From positions 158,093,941 through 158,157,940 of the forward strand of contig CM024755.1 in NCBI GenBank assembly GCA_014218235.1: a stretch of DNA of 64,000 bases, written 5' to 3'. The stretch comes from Colocasia esculenta. Its lineage: Eukaryota; Streptophyta; Magnoliopsida; Alismatales; Araceae. Position 1 is the stretch's first letter, and each line of letters starts with the position of its first letter. Made by a program: the position numbers and the translations under genes. Shown here piece after piece: positions 1 to 10,519 of the stretch. The notes under the pieces were generated by a model. It worked only from the letters and a program-made list of their open reading frames with translations. It was not told the origin of the DNA and searched no databases.

Positions 1-98
1 TTATGAAGTACAAGAAATTTTCAACAAAGATTAGGAGTCATGCATTTCCAAGGTACTCTGAAAGATTATTGTCTTCAGTTATTACAGAAATACATCCT

Positions 99-620
99 TT
101 ACAAATTACACATGTTCAGCTCTCTTCGGAGAGAGGTGAATCTCTCTTCAGGTAGGGCTTTTGTAAAGATGTCTACAAACTGATTTTCAGTATCTACAAA
201 TGAAATGCTAATATTACCATGTGCTACATGATCTCTAATGAAATGATACTTAACCTCAATATATTTTGTTCTTGAATGTTGTAATGGATTCTTTATGAGA
301 TTGATTGCACTGGTGTTGTCACATAGCAGGGGTATAGATTTGATGTTTAATCCATAATCCTCAAGTTGTTGTTTGATCCAAAGTAGTTGAGTGCAGCAAC
401 TCCCAACAACAACATATTCAACTTTAGTTGTTGACAGAGCCACATAATTCTACTTTCTTGAGGACCAGGAGATCAAACACCCTGCAAGAACTGATAGGAA
501 CCACTGATGTTTTTTCTATCTACTTTGCATCCAGCATAATTAGCATCAGTATATCCAATTAAGCTCATCTTACATGATCTTGGATACCATAGACCTAAGT
601 CACATGTATGTGTTAAATAT
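99..620 (-). pseudogene. E1 copia RNase H domain
   Basis: This is the C-terminal RNase H domain of a Ty1/copia polyprotein, which degrades template RNA during cDNA synthesis. The lower half (99-443) is open and carries the usual copia RNase H text: ALSTTKVEYV (acid position in EY), LLCDNTSAI (catalytic D in the CDN motif), the HIEVKYHFIRD-type segment read here as YIEVKYHFIRDHV, and FTKALPEERF near the end. The upper part (about 450-620) reads GYTDANYAGCKVDRK, the first catalytic Asp region, but a stop and a frameshift separate the halves. It is the same element (E1) as the pieces at 440-1169, 5708-5823 and 22447-28078. The 98 bases below it are the start of E1's post-pol 3' region, with no recognisable gene. 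Confidence 0.9.
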
Positions 621-1169
621 CTAAAAATCCCTTGACCGAAATTAAATGGGTTTCTTTAGGATCTGCTTGGTACCTAGCACACATGCATACACTAAATAAA
701 ATGTCTGGTCTAGTAACAGTTAAGTATAGTAGAGAACCAATCACAACTCTATAAAATGTCTGATTTACTTTCGTACCTTGAGGATCACTATCTAACCTGG
801 TGGAAGTGCTCATAGGAGTAGTTAAATGCTTTGCTTGTTCAAAACCAAACTTCCTTAGCAAATCCTTGATGTACTGGTCTGATTTATGTGGGTTCCTTCC
901 TTGTCTTGTTTGATTTGGAGTCCAAGAAGTAAGTAAGTTCTCCCATCGAACTCATCTCAAATTCTACATGCATTAATTCTTCAAAATACTTACAAAGAGA
1001 TTCATCAGTAGCTCTGAAAATGATGTCATCAACATAAATTGCACAGTTAAGGTATTCTGAGAGCATTTAATAAACAATGTGCTATCTATTTACCCCTTGT
1101 AAAACCATGTTTTAAAGAAATGCACTTAGTTTTTCATACCAAGATCTAGGTGCTTGTTTCAGACCATAT
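621..1169 (-). pseudogene. E1 copia reverse transcriptase, C-terminal part
   Basis: This is the palm/thumb portion of a copia reverse transcriptase. It reads YVDDIIF (catalytic YVDD) with SSMGELTYFL downstream, both typical of plant copia RT, in the block 884-1066. The connection region toward RNase H follows at 613-861 (KHLTTPMSTSTRLDSD, LYLTVTRPDILFSV). Stops and frameshifts separate the blocks. At 1150-1169 the strand reads GLKQAPRSWYEKLS, a conserved RT motif, and is cut there by element X. The missing upstream codons resume at 5708, so this is one interrupted gene. A 2-bp discrepancy at the junction suggests the frame was already damaged before X inserted. Confidence 0.88.
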
Positions 1170-1170
1170 T

Positions 1171-1254
1171 GTTGGAGAGACGGGCTCTGATACCACTTGT
1201 TGGAGAGACGGGCTCTGATACCACTTGTTGGAGAGACGGGCTCTGATACCACTT
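1171..1254 (-). repeat. Triplicated 28-bp repeat containing the PBS
   Basis: Three exact 28-bp units (1171-1198, 1199-1226, 1227-1254). On the minus strand each contains TGGTATCAGAGC, complementary to the 3' end of plant initiator Met-tRNA, immediately after the end of the left LTR arm. A functional element needs only one PBS, so triplication at an element terminus is unusual. Confidence 0.85.
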
Positions 1255-2927
1255 TTGGCCCTTTCGGTACGGCAGCAAGTCAACCTAGAGTGGGGGTGAA
1301 TAGGTTTTTTCTGAGATCTGAAATAGAATCTTAAACACAGAAAAATAACACTTGAAAGTTTGGTTAGTTCAGTGTGATAGAGAGTGCAGTGCGGAAGCAA
1401 ATAAACAATCACACAAGGACACATGAGATTTATCCTGGTTCGGCCCTTCCCACATGGAAGTCCTACGTCCAGTCCCCAAGCAAACTCTTGGGATTTCACT
1501 AACCAAGGGTACAGTCCCCTTATGGACCTTACAACCCCTGGATCCCCCACCAGGTCTTCTTCTCTTTCCCGGGCAAGAAGGCAGCCCACTTCTCTTACAG
1601 GTAAAGAAGCCAACCTCCTGGAACAAACCCCAGTGCGGTTCTGCTAGACACAAACCCCTAGCTGGGTTGACAACTGGTACAAACCCCAGTTAGTTCTGCT
1701 AGACACCAACCCCTAGCTGGGTTAACAACTGTATACAGTCCTACAGCTGGACACAGATCTTTCTTAGAAAGATCAGACTGAGAGACCTTACAGATGAACA
1801 CTCATGTAAAGCTCACAGTCCCAACTCTCCCCAGATATACAATAAGCTCGGAGAGAAACAGAAGAGAGAAAAGAAGGCTCGAATGCTTGAAAGCTTGGAA
1901 GCTTGAGACGCTTGAGCTTCTTCTTGGCTCAGGCTCTTTCTCTCTTTCCTTGAGTGTATGTGGCGTGAAGGTGCTTCTCACAGATGTACACTCCTTCAAA
2001 GATATTCAGGAAAAGGCTCTTCTTGTTCTTCAGCATGCTCCATCTTTTATATTGAGCAGCTTTAGAATAGATCCGTTGAAGAGATCCGTTGGAGTTCTAG
2101 CCGTTGCTCATCTCCTCTTCATTTGTCTTAATCAGACTCTTGATGGTCTTCGATGTCTGTGAGCATAGAAGAGAGTGTTAGCATAAAAGAGTGTTTATGA
2201 TAAACGATGCATGGTACTGTGCTTCTGCTAACATACTGAAAATAGTAGGTCATATCTTTTGACAAGATTCTGAAATATGCATGCAGCTTTTTGTCAGAAG
2301 ATATTTGACTTTTCATTTAAGCGCCAAGCATATTTGAAATATAAAGGCAATTCAGAATTCATGAAGAAATCGATATGAGCAAGACTTATGAAATCGTTAT
2401 GGGAACGATTCTTAACAAATCGTTATGGAACGATTTCTTACCAAATCACTGCGCTCAAAGAAGAAATCGTTGCGAACACTTATGAAATCGTTATGGCATC
2501 GACTTCTTGGAAAATCATTTCGGTCACTTAAGGAATCGTTATGGGAACGACTTCTTATCAAATCAATACGCTCACAGAAGAAATCGTTATGGCATCGACT
2601 TCTTAACAAAACGTTATGGCTTTTAAAGAAATCGTTGCGAATACTTATGAAATCGTTATGGCATCGACTTCTTGCGCTTTTACAGAAGAAATCGTTATGG
2701 CATCGATTTCTTAGCAAATCGTTGCGGCGCTTGATACTTTGGCACTTTAAACAGAAATCGATGTATATTGATTAAACATTGATTTTATCATTTTAGTGCG
2801 CCATAATATTGCATCAATAAAAGACTTAGCTTTTGCTATGGGATTGATGCGACACAGATGAAACAAAATATTCAATTCAAGTTACATCATAAATTTTATT
2901 ATCACCAAAATACAAGAACAAATAGAG
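1255..2927 (-). repeat. Element X left LTR copy (minus orientation)
   Basis: Near-identical reverse complement of 4039-5705. It lacks about 12 bp at its inner end and the TG at its outer end compared with the right LTR. On the minus strand it keeps a TATA-like box (TATAAAAG, near 2047-2060), which in the right copy has lost two bases. It includes the tandem ATCGTT-rich array at about 2390-2760 and the (C)nCTAGG/TTCACCCC-type motif near the LTR 3' end (about 1285-1300). Open frames inside it are non-genic. Confidence 0.88.
2390..2760. repeat. ATCGTT-rich short tandem array in LTR
   Basis: A degenerate array in which AAATCGTTATGG, GGCATCGACTTCTT and AATCGTTGCG recur about every 20-60 bp. The same array occurs inverted at 4225-4600. 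It sits in the U3 side of the LTR, upstream of the TATA-like box, so a regulatory role is possible but unproven. Confidence 0.75.
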
Positions 2928-4026
2928 GAACAAGTCAGGTCAGAGTCTGAAGACTTAGAAGAAGTCTTTAATGAACTATATAATAAGCATAAGGTGTTGT
3001 AAAAGAACTAAAAAATCTCAAGAGCAACCTTACTTGTTTGGAAAACCTAATTCTGATCTTAAATCAGAATGGAACAATTAGAGGAACAATTAAAAGATAG
3101 TAAAGAAAATAATCATCTTTTGAATGAAGGTTTGAAAAGCAAAAATAATGAAAAGTTAGAGTTAGAAGAAAAATTAAAATTCTAACTGAAGAAAATCTCT
3201 ACCTAAAAGAATCAGTTAGAAAATTAACAAAAGGAAAAACTCTTTAGCTTTATGTTTGAAAGGGTCAAAACCTGGAAATAACAAGCAAGGCCTTGGATAC
3301 ATACCTCTGGAAAAAGGAAAACAAGCAGTAATTCCAGGAAAATATCCATTACCAAAATTTGTAAAAGAAACCAAGTTGCCTCAGAAAATGGCCCTGTAAA
3401 AGAAAATGTTTTAAAAAGTTATGTCCTAAACAGACATCATAAAAACAATAAGAACTACAAAATAGATTATATTCATTGTTGTCTTGTAATAAACTAGGAC
3501 ACACTGTGAACACCTGCACAACTAAGCACCTAGTTTGGATACCTAAAGGCTATTTTTTAGCATCTAACGATCAAGACCCAAAATTATTTGGGTACCTACT
3601 TCTGAGTAGCTCATTTGCAGGATAGCCTTGGGGCATCAGGAACAAAGGATGCTCAAGGCACTGAAGACTGCCAACTCTTCATCCATCTCATATCTGAAGA
3701 GGGAGTAGTCATTAATTTATTCGTAAATTTTAAATATTACTAATAATTATTTTCAAGTTTCATTCAGGTGGAGTCTCTCATGCTAAGGGGGAGTCTCATA
3801 CTCAGGGGGAGCCTCACTAAGGGAAGTTATTCATTGAATATCTTTATATTGTTGAACCCCTCAATGGTAAGAAATTTTCTAAAAGGGTGAGAGAATGCAT
3901 GGTAAGATCCTTCCTTTTTGGTTAGTGACAAAAAGGGGGAGAGTTTGTATGAATTTCTGAAACCTCTATGCTTATATTTTTATCAGAAAATTCACATAAA
4001 TTTTGTCATCACCAAAAGGGGGAGAT
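2928..4026 (+). pseudogene. Element X internal region: decayed SIRE-type gag C-terminus
   Basis: The first 500 bp, read in shifting frames, match the coiled-coil gag C-terminal segment of E1 at 24585-25064: an acidic SESEDLEEVFNELY-like start, then Glu/Lys/Leu-rich heptads (EEQLKDSKENNHLLNEGLKS). Around 3470-3530 a CNKLGHTVNTC stretch corresponds to E1's second CCHC knuckle, followed by LVWIPKG. After about 3600 there is no coding signal, only a purine-rich tail with repeats of the form AGGGGGAGTCTCA. Pol is absent altogether, so the element could move only with proteins supplied in trans. Confidence 0.7.
4014..4025 (+). other. Polypurine tract of element X
   Basis: AAAAGGGGGAGA directly abuts the TG that opens the right LTR at 4027. 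It is the plus-strand primer for copia cDNA synthesis. A related AAAAAGGGGGAGAG run lies about 80 bp upstream (near 3931-3945). Confidence 0.8.
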
Positions 4027-5707
4027 TGTTGAACCACTCTCTATTTGTTCTTGTATTTTGGTGATTAATAAAATTTATGATGTAACTTGAATGAATATTT
4101 TGTTTCATCTGTGTCGCATCATCCCATAGCAAAAGCTAAGTCTTTTATTGATGCAATATTATGGCGCACTAAAATGATAAAATCAATGTTTAATCAATAT
4201 ACATCGATTTCTGTTTAAAGTGCCAAAGTATCAAGCGCCGCAACGATTTGCTAAGAAATCGATGCCATAACGATTTCTTCTGTAAAAGCGCAAGAATCGA
4301 TGCCATAACGATTTCATAAGTATTCGCAACGATTTCTTAAAAGCCATAACGTTTTGTTAAGAAGTCGATGCCATAACGATTTCTTCTGTGAGCGTATTGA
4401 TTTGATAAGAAGTCGTTCCCATAACGATTCCTTAAGTGACCGAAATGATTTTCCAAGAAGTCGATGCCATAACGATTTCATAAGTGTTCGCAACGATTTC
4501 TTCTTTGAGCGCAGTGATTTGGTAAGAAATCGTTCCCATAACGATTTGTTAAGAAATCGTTCCCATAACGATTTCATAAGTCTTGCTCATATCGATTTCT
4601 TCATGAATTCTGAATTGCCTTTATATTTCAAATATGCTTGGCGCTTAAATGAAAAGTCAAATATCTTCTGACAAAAAGCTGCATGCATATTTCAGAATCT
4701 TGTCAAAAAGATATGACCTACTATTTTCAGTATGTTAGCAGAAGCACAGTACCATGCATCGTTTATCAAAACACTCTTTTATGCTAACACTCTCTTCTAT
4801 GCTCACAGACATCGAGACCATCAGAGTCTGATTAAGACAAATGAAGAGGAGATGAGCAACGGCTAGAACTCCAACGGATCTCTTCAACGGATCTATTCTA
4901 AAGCTGCTCAATAAAAGATGGAGCATTGCTGAAGAACAAGAAGAGCCTTTTCCTGATATCTTTGAAGGAGTGTACATCTGTGAGAAGCACCTTCACGCCA
5001 CATACACTCAAGGAAAGAGAGAAAGAGCCTGAGCCAAGAAGAAGCAATCAAGCGTCTCAAGCTTCCAAGCTTCCAAGCATTCGAGCCTTCTTTTCTCTCT
5101 TCTGTTTCTCTCCGAGCTTATTGTATATCTGGGGAGAGTTTGGGACTGTGAGCTTTACATGAGTGTTCATCTTGTAAGGTCTCTCAGTCTGATCTTTCTA
5201 AGAAAGATCTGTGTCCAGCTGTAGGACTGTATACAGTTGTTAACCCAGCTAGGGGTTGGTGTCTAGCAGAACCTAACTGGGGTTTGTACCAGTTGTCAAC
5301 CAGCTAGGGTTTGTGTCTAGCAGAACCGCACTGGGGTTTGTTCCAGGAGGTGGCTTCTTTACCTGTAAGAGAAGTGGGCTGCCTTCTTGCCCGGAAAGAG
5401 AAGAAGACCTGGTGGGGGATCCAGGGTGTTGTAAGGTCCATAAGGGGGACTGTACCCTGGTTAGTGAAATCCCAAGAGTTTGCTTGGGGACTGGACGTAG
5501 GACTTCCATGTGGGAAGGGCCGAACCAGGATAAATCTCCTGGTCCTTGTGTGATTGTTTATTTGCTTCCGCACTGCACTCTCTATCACACTGAACTAACC
5601 AAACTTTCAAGTGTTATTTTTCTGTGTTTAAGATTCTATTTCAGATCTCAGAAAAAACCTATTCCCCCCCTCTAGGTTGACTTGCTGCCGTACCGAAAGG
5701 GCCAACA
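4027..5707 (+). repeat. Element X right LTR (plus orientation)
   Basis: A 1681-bp LTR, TGTTGAACC to GGCCAACA, preceded by a polypurine tract. It carries the ATCGTT array (about 4225-4600) and, near its end, the run of C after ACCTATT that is typical of SIRE-like LTRs. Next to it is the CATAT target duplication. Confidence 0.88.
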
Positions 5708-5823
5708 CATATTGTCTTATGCAATTTGAAAACATGATTTGGATGTTCTATGTCTTCAAAATCAGGAGCTTATTCAACATAGACATCCTCTTTTATAAAC
5801 TATTTAAAATACAGATTTCACAT
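5708..5823 (-). pseudogene. E1 copia reverse transcriptase, middle fragment
   Basis: A 116-bp slice of E1's RT lying between two insertions. On the minus strand it reads DVKSVFLNSFIKEDVYVE, then a stop where QPPGF is expected, then DFEDIEHPNHVFKLHKTI; these are the conserved copia RT motifs that follow KLFQMDVKSAF and precede YGLKQAPR. The upstream codons (KLFQMD) are at about 22451-22470 and the downstream ones (GLKQAPR) at 1150-1164. This shows E1 predates both element X and the Tat element. Confidence 0.88.
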
Positions 5824-7415
5824 TGTAGACAGTGTTTCTCTTTTCTCGAAACATGATCGCATAAAGAAGGAATGATTTAAAAAGAAAAAGGTGAGAACGG
5901 TTGAAGACTTTTGCTATGTAAGAGAGAAAATGGGCTTAGATGGGTAGAAAAGCAGAAAAAAAAGAAGGCGGTGCATGTGTGCACGATGATAGGGTGTGTG
6001 ATCGCCAGGTATGCGAGGGTACCGAATGAAACAGGTGGAAAGGGAAGAAAGTGCATACTTACCTCACCCGAAGATCGCGGGAGTTGTTGTATGGGTCCTT
6101 CTTCCTCCTTCCACCGGCCGGCCGGTAAAGGAGGTTTAGCTCCGATGGTTACCTTACAAAAGTAGACAACAGGAAATAAGTGAAAGATGGATTAAACTAT
6201 GAAGTGTAGTAAAAGGTCGAGTGAAGTGAAATGAAAAGACATTAAAAGGGCATTAACACACCTCGTGGGGTGGTGCTAAACCCCTAAAAGAGTAGATAAG
6301 GAAAATGCCTATGTGTGTGTGTGGAAACGTGAGATGAGTGAAATGCACTAAGAAGACTAAAATGAAAAGGAACGGAAGGGAGGGGGAATGGTGATGTAGC
6401 CCGCTGCTCGGATGGATGAAGGGGTGAAGGGATGGAGAGATGCCCTCCCGCCTTACTCCAATGCTCGTGAGAGGAATAGAGGCTCCGAATCCGGGGGGGG
6501 GGGGGGGGGGAAGACGTGGGATGACTTGCGTTGAGCGTACTCCTTCTTGGCTCTGAAACGTGAGCTTCTGGTTCGGCAGGGCTTCGCCTCAGGGGGTTGG
6601 GAATTTTGGGCTCGGAGGTCGAGGCACCGGTTCGGCAGAGCTTCGCTGTCGTTTTGGGATTGTTTTTTAAACAATGACCCCTGGGTCTGTACTTATAGGC
6701 AAAATTCTTAAATCACGTCGGGGACAATGGACGCTGTTTATGATGAATCGCGTCTGACAAAAGTGCCGCAATTTAAAAGATCCATATGATTTGCTAATCA
6801 TAGCCTATAGCTAGGATTCAGAATCGCATTTGGGACGACCGCCACGTTTTCCTACCAAATTGATCTTCTAACAGAATCGATCTTGATTTGATTGATGGCT
6901 TTGAAAATGCGGCGACCTAAGCGGACGCGATTCTAAATTTGCCATGATTTGAGGCATGTGAGCTTTTAAATGCCGCGGCTTTAGGGGGTACATTTAAGCT
7001 TTGACTTTTAATCGCGGCGTGTTTTTTGGACGCGATTCTTGTTTTCAAAATGATTTGAAATGTGACCCCTCTTAAATGTCGCGACTTTAGGCGCATGGCT
7101 TAGGCTTTGACTTTTAATCGCGGTGGCTTCATCGGGTGCGAATACAGAAAGTAGGTACGGAAAAAGTAAGTATGATATGCGCCGATTTTACCCGCCGTAG
7201 ATCACACCTCTTTAAAAGGCGTCCACTGTGCCAGACGCGAATAATTAAGTCCATCAGACCCCTTTGGCCCCTTTAGAAAAATTCCTAAAAATCCTAGAAA
7301 AATCCAAAAAAAAAGAGGAAAATCACTCAAGGGGTTAATTGAAGAGAGCCACTTTGAGGCATCGCGGTGTAACAATGAAATTTGATCGATATGTTGCCAA
7401 AATGGTGTGTCTACA
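5824..7415 (-). repeat. Tat element 3' LTR
   Basis: 1592 bp, starting TGTAGACAGTGTTTC and ending GTGTCTACA. It aligns throughout with 20863-22446, with scattered substitutions and small indels. It contains a G run at about 6486-6509 and several GTCG/CGCGAT-containing segments between 6710 and 7140. The purine-rich stretch immediately inside it on the minus strand (AAGGTGAGGCAGT, 7416-7430) is the likely polypurine tract. Confidence 0.92.
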
Positions 7416-8330
7416 ACTGCCTCACCTTGGCATCTGCTTTGCAAGGAAATGGAGTGTAGTGACATGAAGTGAAAGCAATGAAATGGGGTGAATGAAGTGG
7501 AGTGACTGAAAAGTAGACGCCAAGGTGTGATGAGACACGCCCTGACAACATACGCCTAGAGCTGTTCGTCAATTCAAAGTGGAGCGGCTTTCATAAAGTC
7601 TCAGGAGAAAACTCAATGGTTGGACGAGAAGGAGAAAGAGTGTGCACGTGGGCACAGAAGGGAAAAAGATCAACTTCCAGCGTCGGGGAAGTACCTATGG
7701 ACACAATCCGTTAGGTTGCACCATCGAGGGCGTCTGCCACTGCCTCAGGTGGATCTTTGGGAGATTAATGAACTGAAATAGGAATCCAAAACAACTGAGT
7801 TTCTCAAAAGATGCTCTTCAAACAACAATACAATGAACTGAGTACTCGGAGTGGAATATTTCATGTTAATTGACGTCGAGGAATGAGTGGTTCTCTTCAA
7901 TTAAAGATGAGAGTGATCGCCCGAAATTATGATCAAAGTCCTACATGATGCATTCTGGGCTAAAAGAAAAAGATTAAAATAAAATAAAATATAAGATAAT
8001 CAAGGAAAATATTGTTACGGTGCCGAAGTCAAGATACCGGACGGAACCATCGTCCTTCTGCAACGTAACGGCCTATCCTCAAGTCATAAGAATCCTCTGA
8101 AATCATCATCGTTTTTTGGCGGAGGAGGGGAACTCAAATCCCAGATTCATCAGAGCCTCAAGGTCCTTGATATGCTCTAATAAAGTACACCATATAATAA
8201 GATGCAATATATTACAATACCAGAGATGGCGGTCGCCGAAGATGATCATCAATTGTGCGGCGAGAAAGATGCCCAGATCCTTACCATGTGCTGACTTGAT
8301 TTTCTGATTCACGCAGCGATCGGCCCGAGC
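7416..8330. other. Tat spacer between 3' LTR and antisense ORF
   Basis: About 900 bp without a convincing intact gene. It is rich in short GAAGTG/GAATGA purine runs to 7510. From about 8110 the plus strand has a conserved-looking open stretch (MAEEGNSNPRFIRASRS through KMPRSLPCADLIF) in the same frame as the antisense ORF that follows, ending at a TGA at about 8305. It may be an upstream part of that ORF. Confidence 0.5.
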
Positions 8331-8334
8331 GACT

Positions 8335-9078
8335 GTGGAGCGCACCGACGCGGCAGGTGCCTCCTTGAGCTGGAGCGCGCCCGACCCAGAGATGACTTCA
8401 CTCTGGGAGCAGCTAGCGGCCGCAGTGGCCAAGGCAGAGGAGGCAAAGCGCGACCTCACTGCACGGGTAAGTACTTTAATTAGATTTATGTATGAATTGA
8501 ATTGTTCTTTATACTTACCTGTGCCTGCTTGCTTGCAGTTAGATGAGCTCCAGAGCGCGCTCACGTGGGAGACGCGCACGAGTGCCGAGATGGCCGAGCT
8601 GTCACAACAGCTGTCTGAGTTGCGGACACAGGTCACTTAGTAGGACTCGGACCTGCCTCGGGAGGCCGTGGAGTTGCACCTGACGCTTTCCCTGGAGCGC
8701 AGGGACCGCCAGAGAGAGCAGGCCCGGTGGGACCAGGAGCGCAGCCGCTGGTACCAGGAGCTGGAGCGGCTGACCCAGTAGGTGGTGGAGGTGCATACGA
8801 GCCTGGGCATCTCCAAGCGTTTGTTGAGGGAGGCGGAGGACCGGTACCGCCGTGGGCGTGAGTGCGCAGTGAGGGAGGGGCGAGCTAGCGCCTACTCTGG
8901 AAGCTACCTGGTGACTTCCTCTCAGTACGAGAGGAATGTCCAGGAGGGACGCGCCGCCCAGGGCTCGACTGGTTCACACACCTCCATGAGGCCTCCTGCT
9001 CCGCGCTCGGCTGTCGACCCTGGAGAGGCTGAGAGCAGCAGCCAGCACCGACCTGCGGAGAGCGGTGGCGAGAGTTAG
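8335..9078 (+). pseudogene. Antisense ORF (aORF) of the Tat element, coiled-coil, with probable intron
   Basis: An ORF opposite in sense to gag-pol, located between integrase and 3' LTR, the place where Retand-type Tat elements carry extra antisense ORFs. One frame runs 8335-9078, broken only by TAG codons at 8638-8643 and 8779-8781, which fit CAG-to-TAG changes. Its composition is Ala/Glu/Arg/Gln-rich with long helical stretches (LWEQLAAAVAKAEEAKRD; MAELSQQLSELRTQVT; RRDRQREQARWDQERSRW), a strong coiled-coil pattern, then a Ser/Arg/Gly-rich tail. A GTAAGT...TTGCAG segment at 8467-8538 (72 nt, phase 0) looks like an intron; removing it joins TAR to LDELQSAL. The start is uncertain because upstream codons in the same frame may belong. 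Function is unknown. Confidence 0.65.
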
Positions 9079-9425
9079 GCCACCTTTCATGATATTGTAC
9101 ATTTTCTTTCTTTTGTTGATGTGTGCCCTGTTGGGCCTTCCATGATGTACTTGGGGTTGGCCCCCCTTCCGGCCATGATATATATGATCTGTTTTTTTCT
9201 CCTTTCCCTTGTGCCTGAAAATTATTTGAACAAACAGGTTAAATGTCTGTCCCGGCTCAGCCCCTTGCATATTAAGCAGGTTAGACTTCATGATCTTGTC
9301 AAGGGGCTGAGCCTGTATTAAAATAAGGCGAGAACAAAAGAACAACACTATTTACAATGTGACATGCAGGTAAGCAAGTGCTAGCAGGAAATCAAAAGAT
9401 GAACATGCATTTAATACACTTTAGG
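9079..9425 (+). other. Probable 3' flank of the antisense ORF
   Basis: Non-coding. A T-rich TTGTACATTTTCTTTC stretch and a CCAT-GATGTACTTGG repeat-like segment follow the aORF stop, as would fit a 3' UTR. No RNA gene was recognised. Confidence 0.35.
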
Positions 9426-9429
9426 CAAA

Positions 9430-9725
9430 TGAAAAACTTTTTTGGAGTTCTGAGATATGCGATTTTTAGGGTTTTGGAATATTCGATTTTTTAATAATTT
9501 TTAATATTTGTTTTTTTTTTTGTATTTACAATGTTTTGTTTGGCTTTTTGAAATATTTGATTTTTTTTTGGATTTGGAGTATTCGATTTTTTTTTGAATT
9601 TTGAAATATTCGATTTTTTTTTGTATTTACAATGCTTGACTTTTGAAATATTCATTTTTTTTTGGATTTGCAGTATTCAATTTTTTTTTAGTTTTGAAAT
9701 ATTCGATTTTTTGTGTATTTTGGAG
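9430..9725. repeat. T-rich minisatellite, ATATTCGATTTTTTTT units
   Basis: About eight degenerate copies of a 25-45-bp unit centred on GAAATATTCGATTTTTTTT, alternating with GTATTTACAATG. It is a low-complexity array inside the Tat spacer. Open frames across it are Phe/Ile-rich artefacts. Confidence 0.8.
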
Positions 9726-10519
9726 ATAAGGCCGCAACCCGGCATAGTCCCTTTGGAAGAAGACGCGCGGAACGAAGGGGATCTGCTTTTTTTTGGAAAA
9801 AAGTAGTACATGGACCCACCAATTACTCGACCATCATTAAGAGTTCATTAACCATCCTTGGGTGTGCTAGACAGAGGTTGGACGTGCTTAAGTGGTGCCT
9901 TCACCCAATGTGGCTTTTGGCGATGTCTTCCTTAGTTGATCGTTGCCTTGCCTTGACCCTAGGACATACCCGTGGGGGAGAAGGGAAGAAGTGTCTAGGA
10001 AGTCTGCCAGTAGTCTGGGCGACCGGGGAGACACTCACTCCTCTACCCTTATACTCAGTGGGGTTCGGTTCTTTTTGGCTTTCGGGGTTTTGGCATGCTT
10101 ACGACCGGGTCTATTTGGATCTCCACGGGGACTTTGCCACTCTTGACATGCTTTTTCATTTGATTTGATTTGCCTATTTTGGCTCTTTTGATTTGGATTT
10201 GCATTGATACCTTTTTTTCTTCTTTTTCCCCTTATTATGCCTTGACCTACACCCGTTTGAGCTTTGGGTAGATTCAAAGGTTGATCCCTCAGGTTTCCCT
10301 TTCTACTGGCAGACCAAGTGGGACAGAAGCGGGTACTGCCCTAGACTCTTGGTTTGACGTTGATCTTCCTTAGATTTTGTGCTTCTAGCTTTCCAGGGGT
10401 AGGCGTGTAAGTGTGTGGGTGTCGACACCTCTGGCTAACCCACCAAAAATAGAGAATGAATTATCAATGATGGCTTTTTCATTTAGGGGTCCATGCACCA
10501 CGTGATTCCAAACACCTAA
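9726..10519. other. Tat spacer downstream of integrase
   Basis: About 800 bp with no recognisable protein on either strand. It includes two TTTGATTTG-rich stretches (10150-10220). It corresponds to the untranslated region following integrase on the minus strand. Confidence 0.5.

Larger units (their letters stand above)
1170..5707. mobile_element. Element X: copia derivative with inverted LTRs
   Basis: A 4538-bp insertion begins TGTTGG and ends CCAACA, flanked by the 5-bp direct repeat CATAT (1165-1169 and 5708-5712), and it splits the RT of E1. A normal element would have two LTRs in the same orientation. Here 1255-2927 is the reverse complement of 4039-5705, so both LTR copies are inverted around an 1.1-kb centre. 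The centre holds a decayed gag C-terminal region and a polypurine tract feeding the right LTR; no PR, INT, RT or RNase H is present. The left edge is three copies of a 28-mer that contains the primer binding site. Insertion as a unit is supported by the TSD; how the inversion arose is inference. Confidence 0.85.

Noticed and set aside
1146..1693. Overlapping open frames on both strands at the left LTR of element X and again at 5273-5675
   Set aside because: They lie inside LTR sequence present in two inverted copies, have no domain, and are mirror images of each other.
2412..2775. Arg/Asn/Asp- or Lys/Ser/Leu-rich peptides with regular repeats (also 4314-4671, 46199-46886)
   Set aside because: They are translations of the ATCGTT arrays in either strand; periodicity comes from the DNA repeat.
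8106..8636. 176-residue minus-strand frame opposite the antisense ORF
   Set aside because: It has no recognisable motif, and the plus strand shows coiled-coil periodicity and a plausible intron in one frame.
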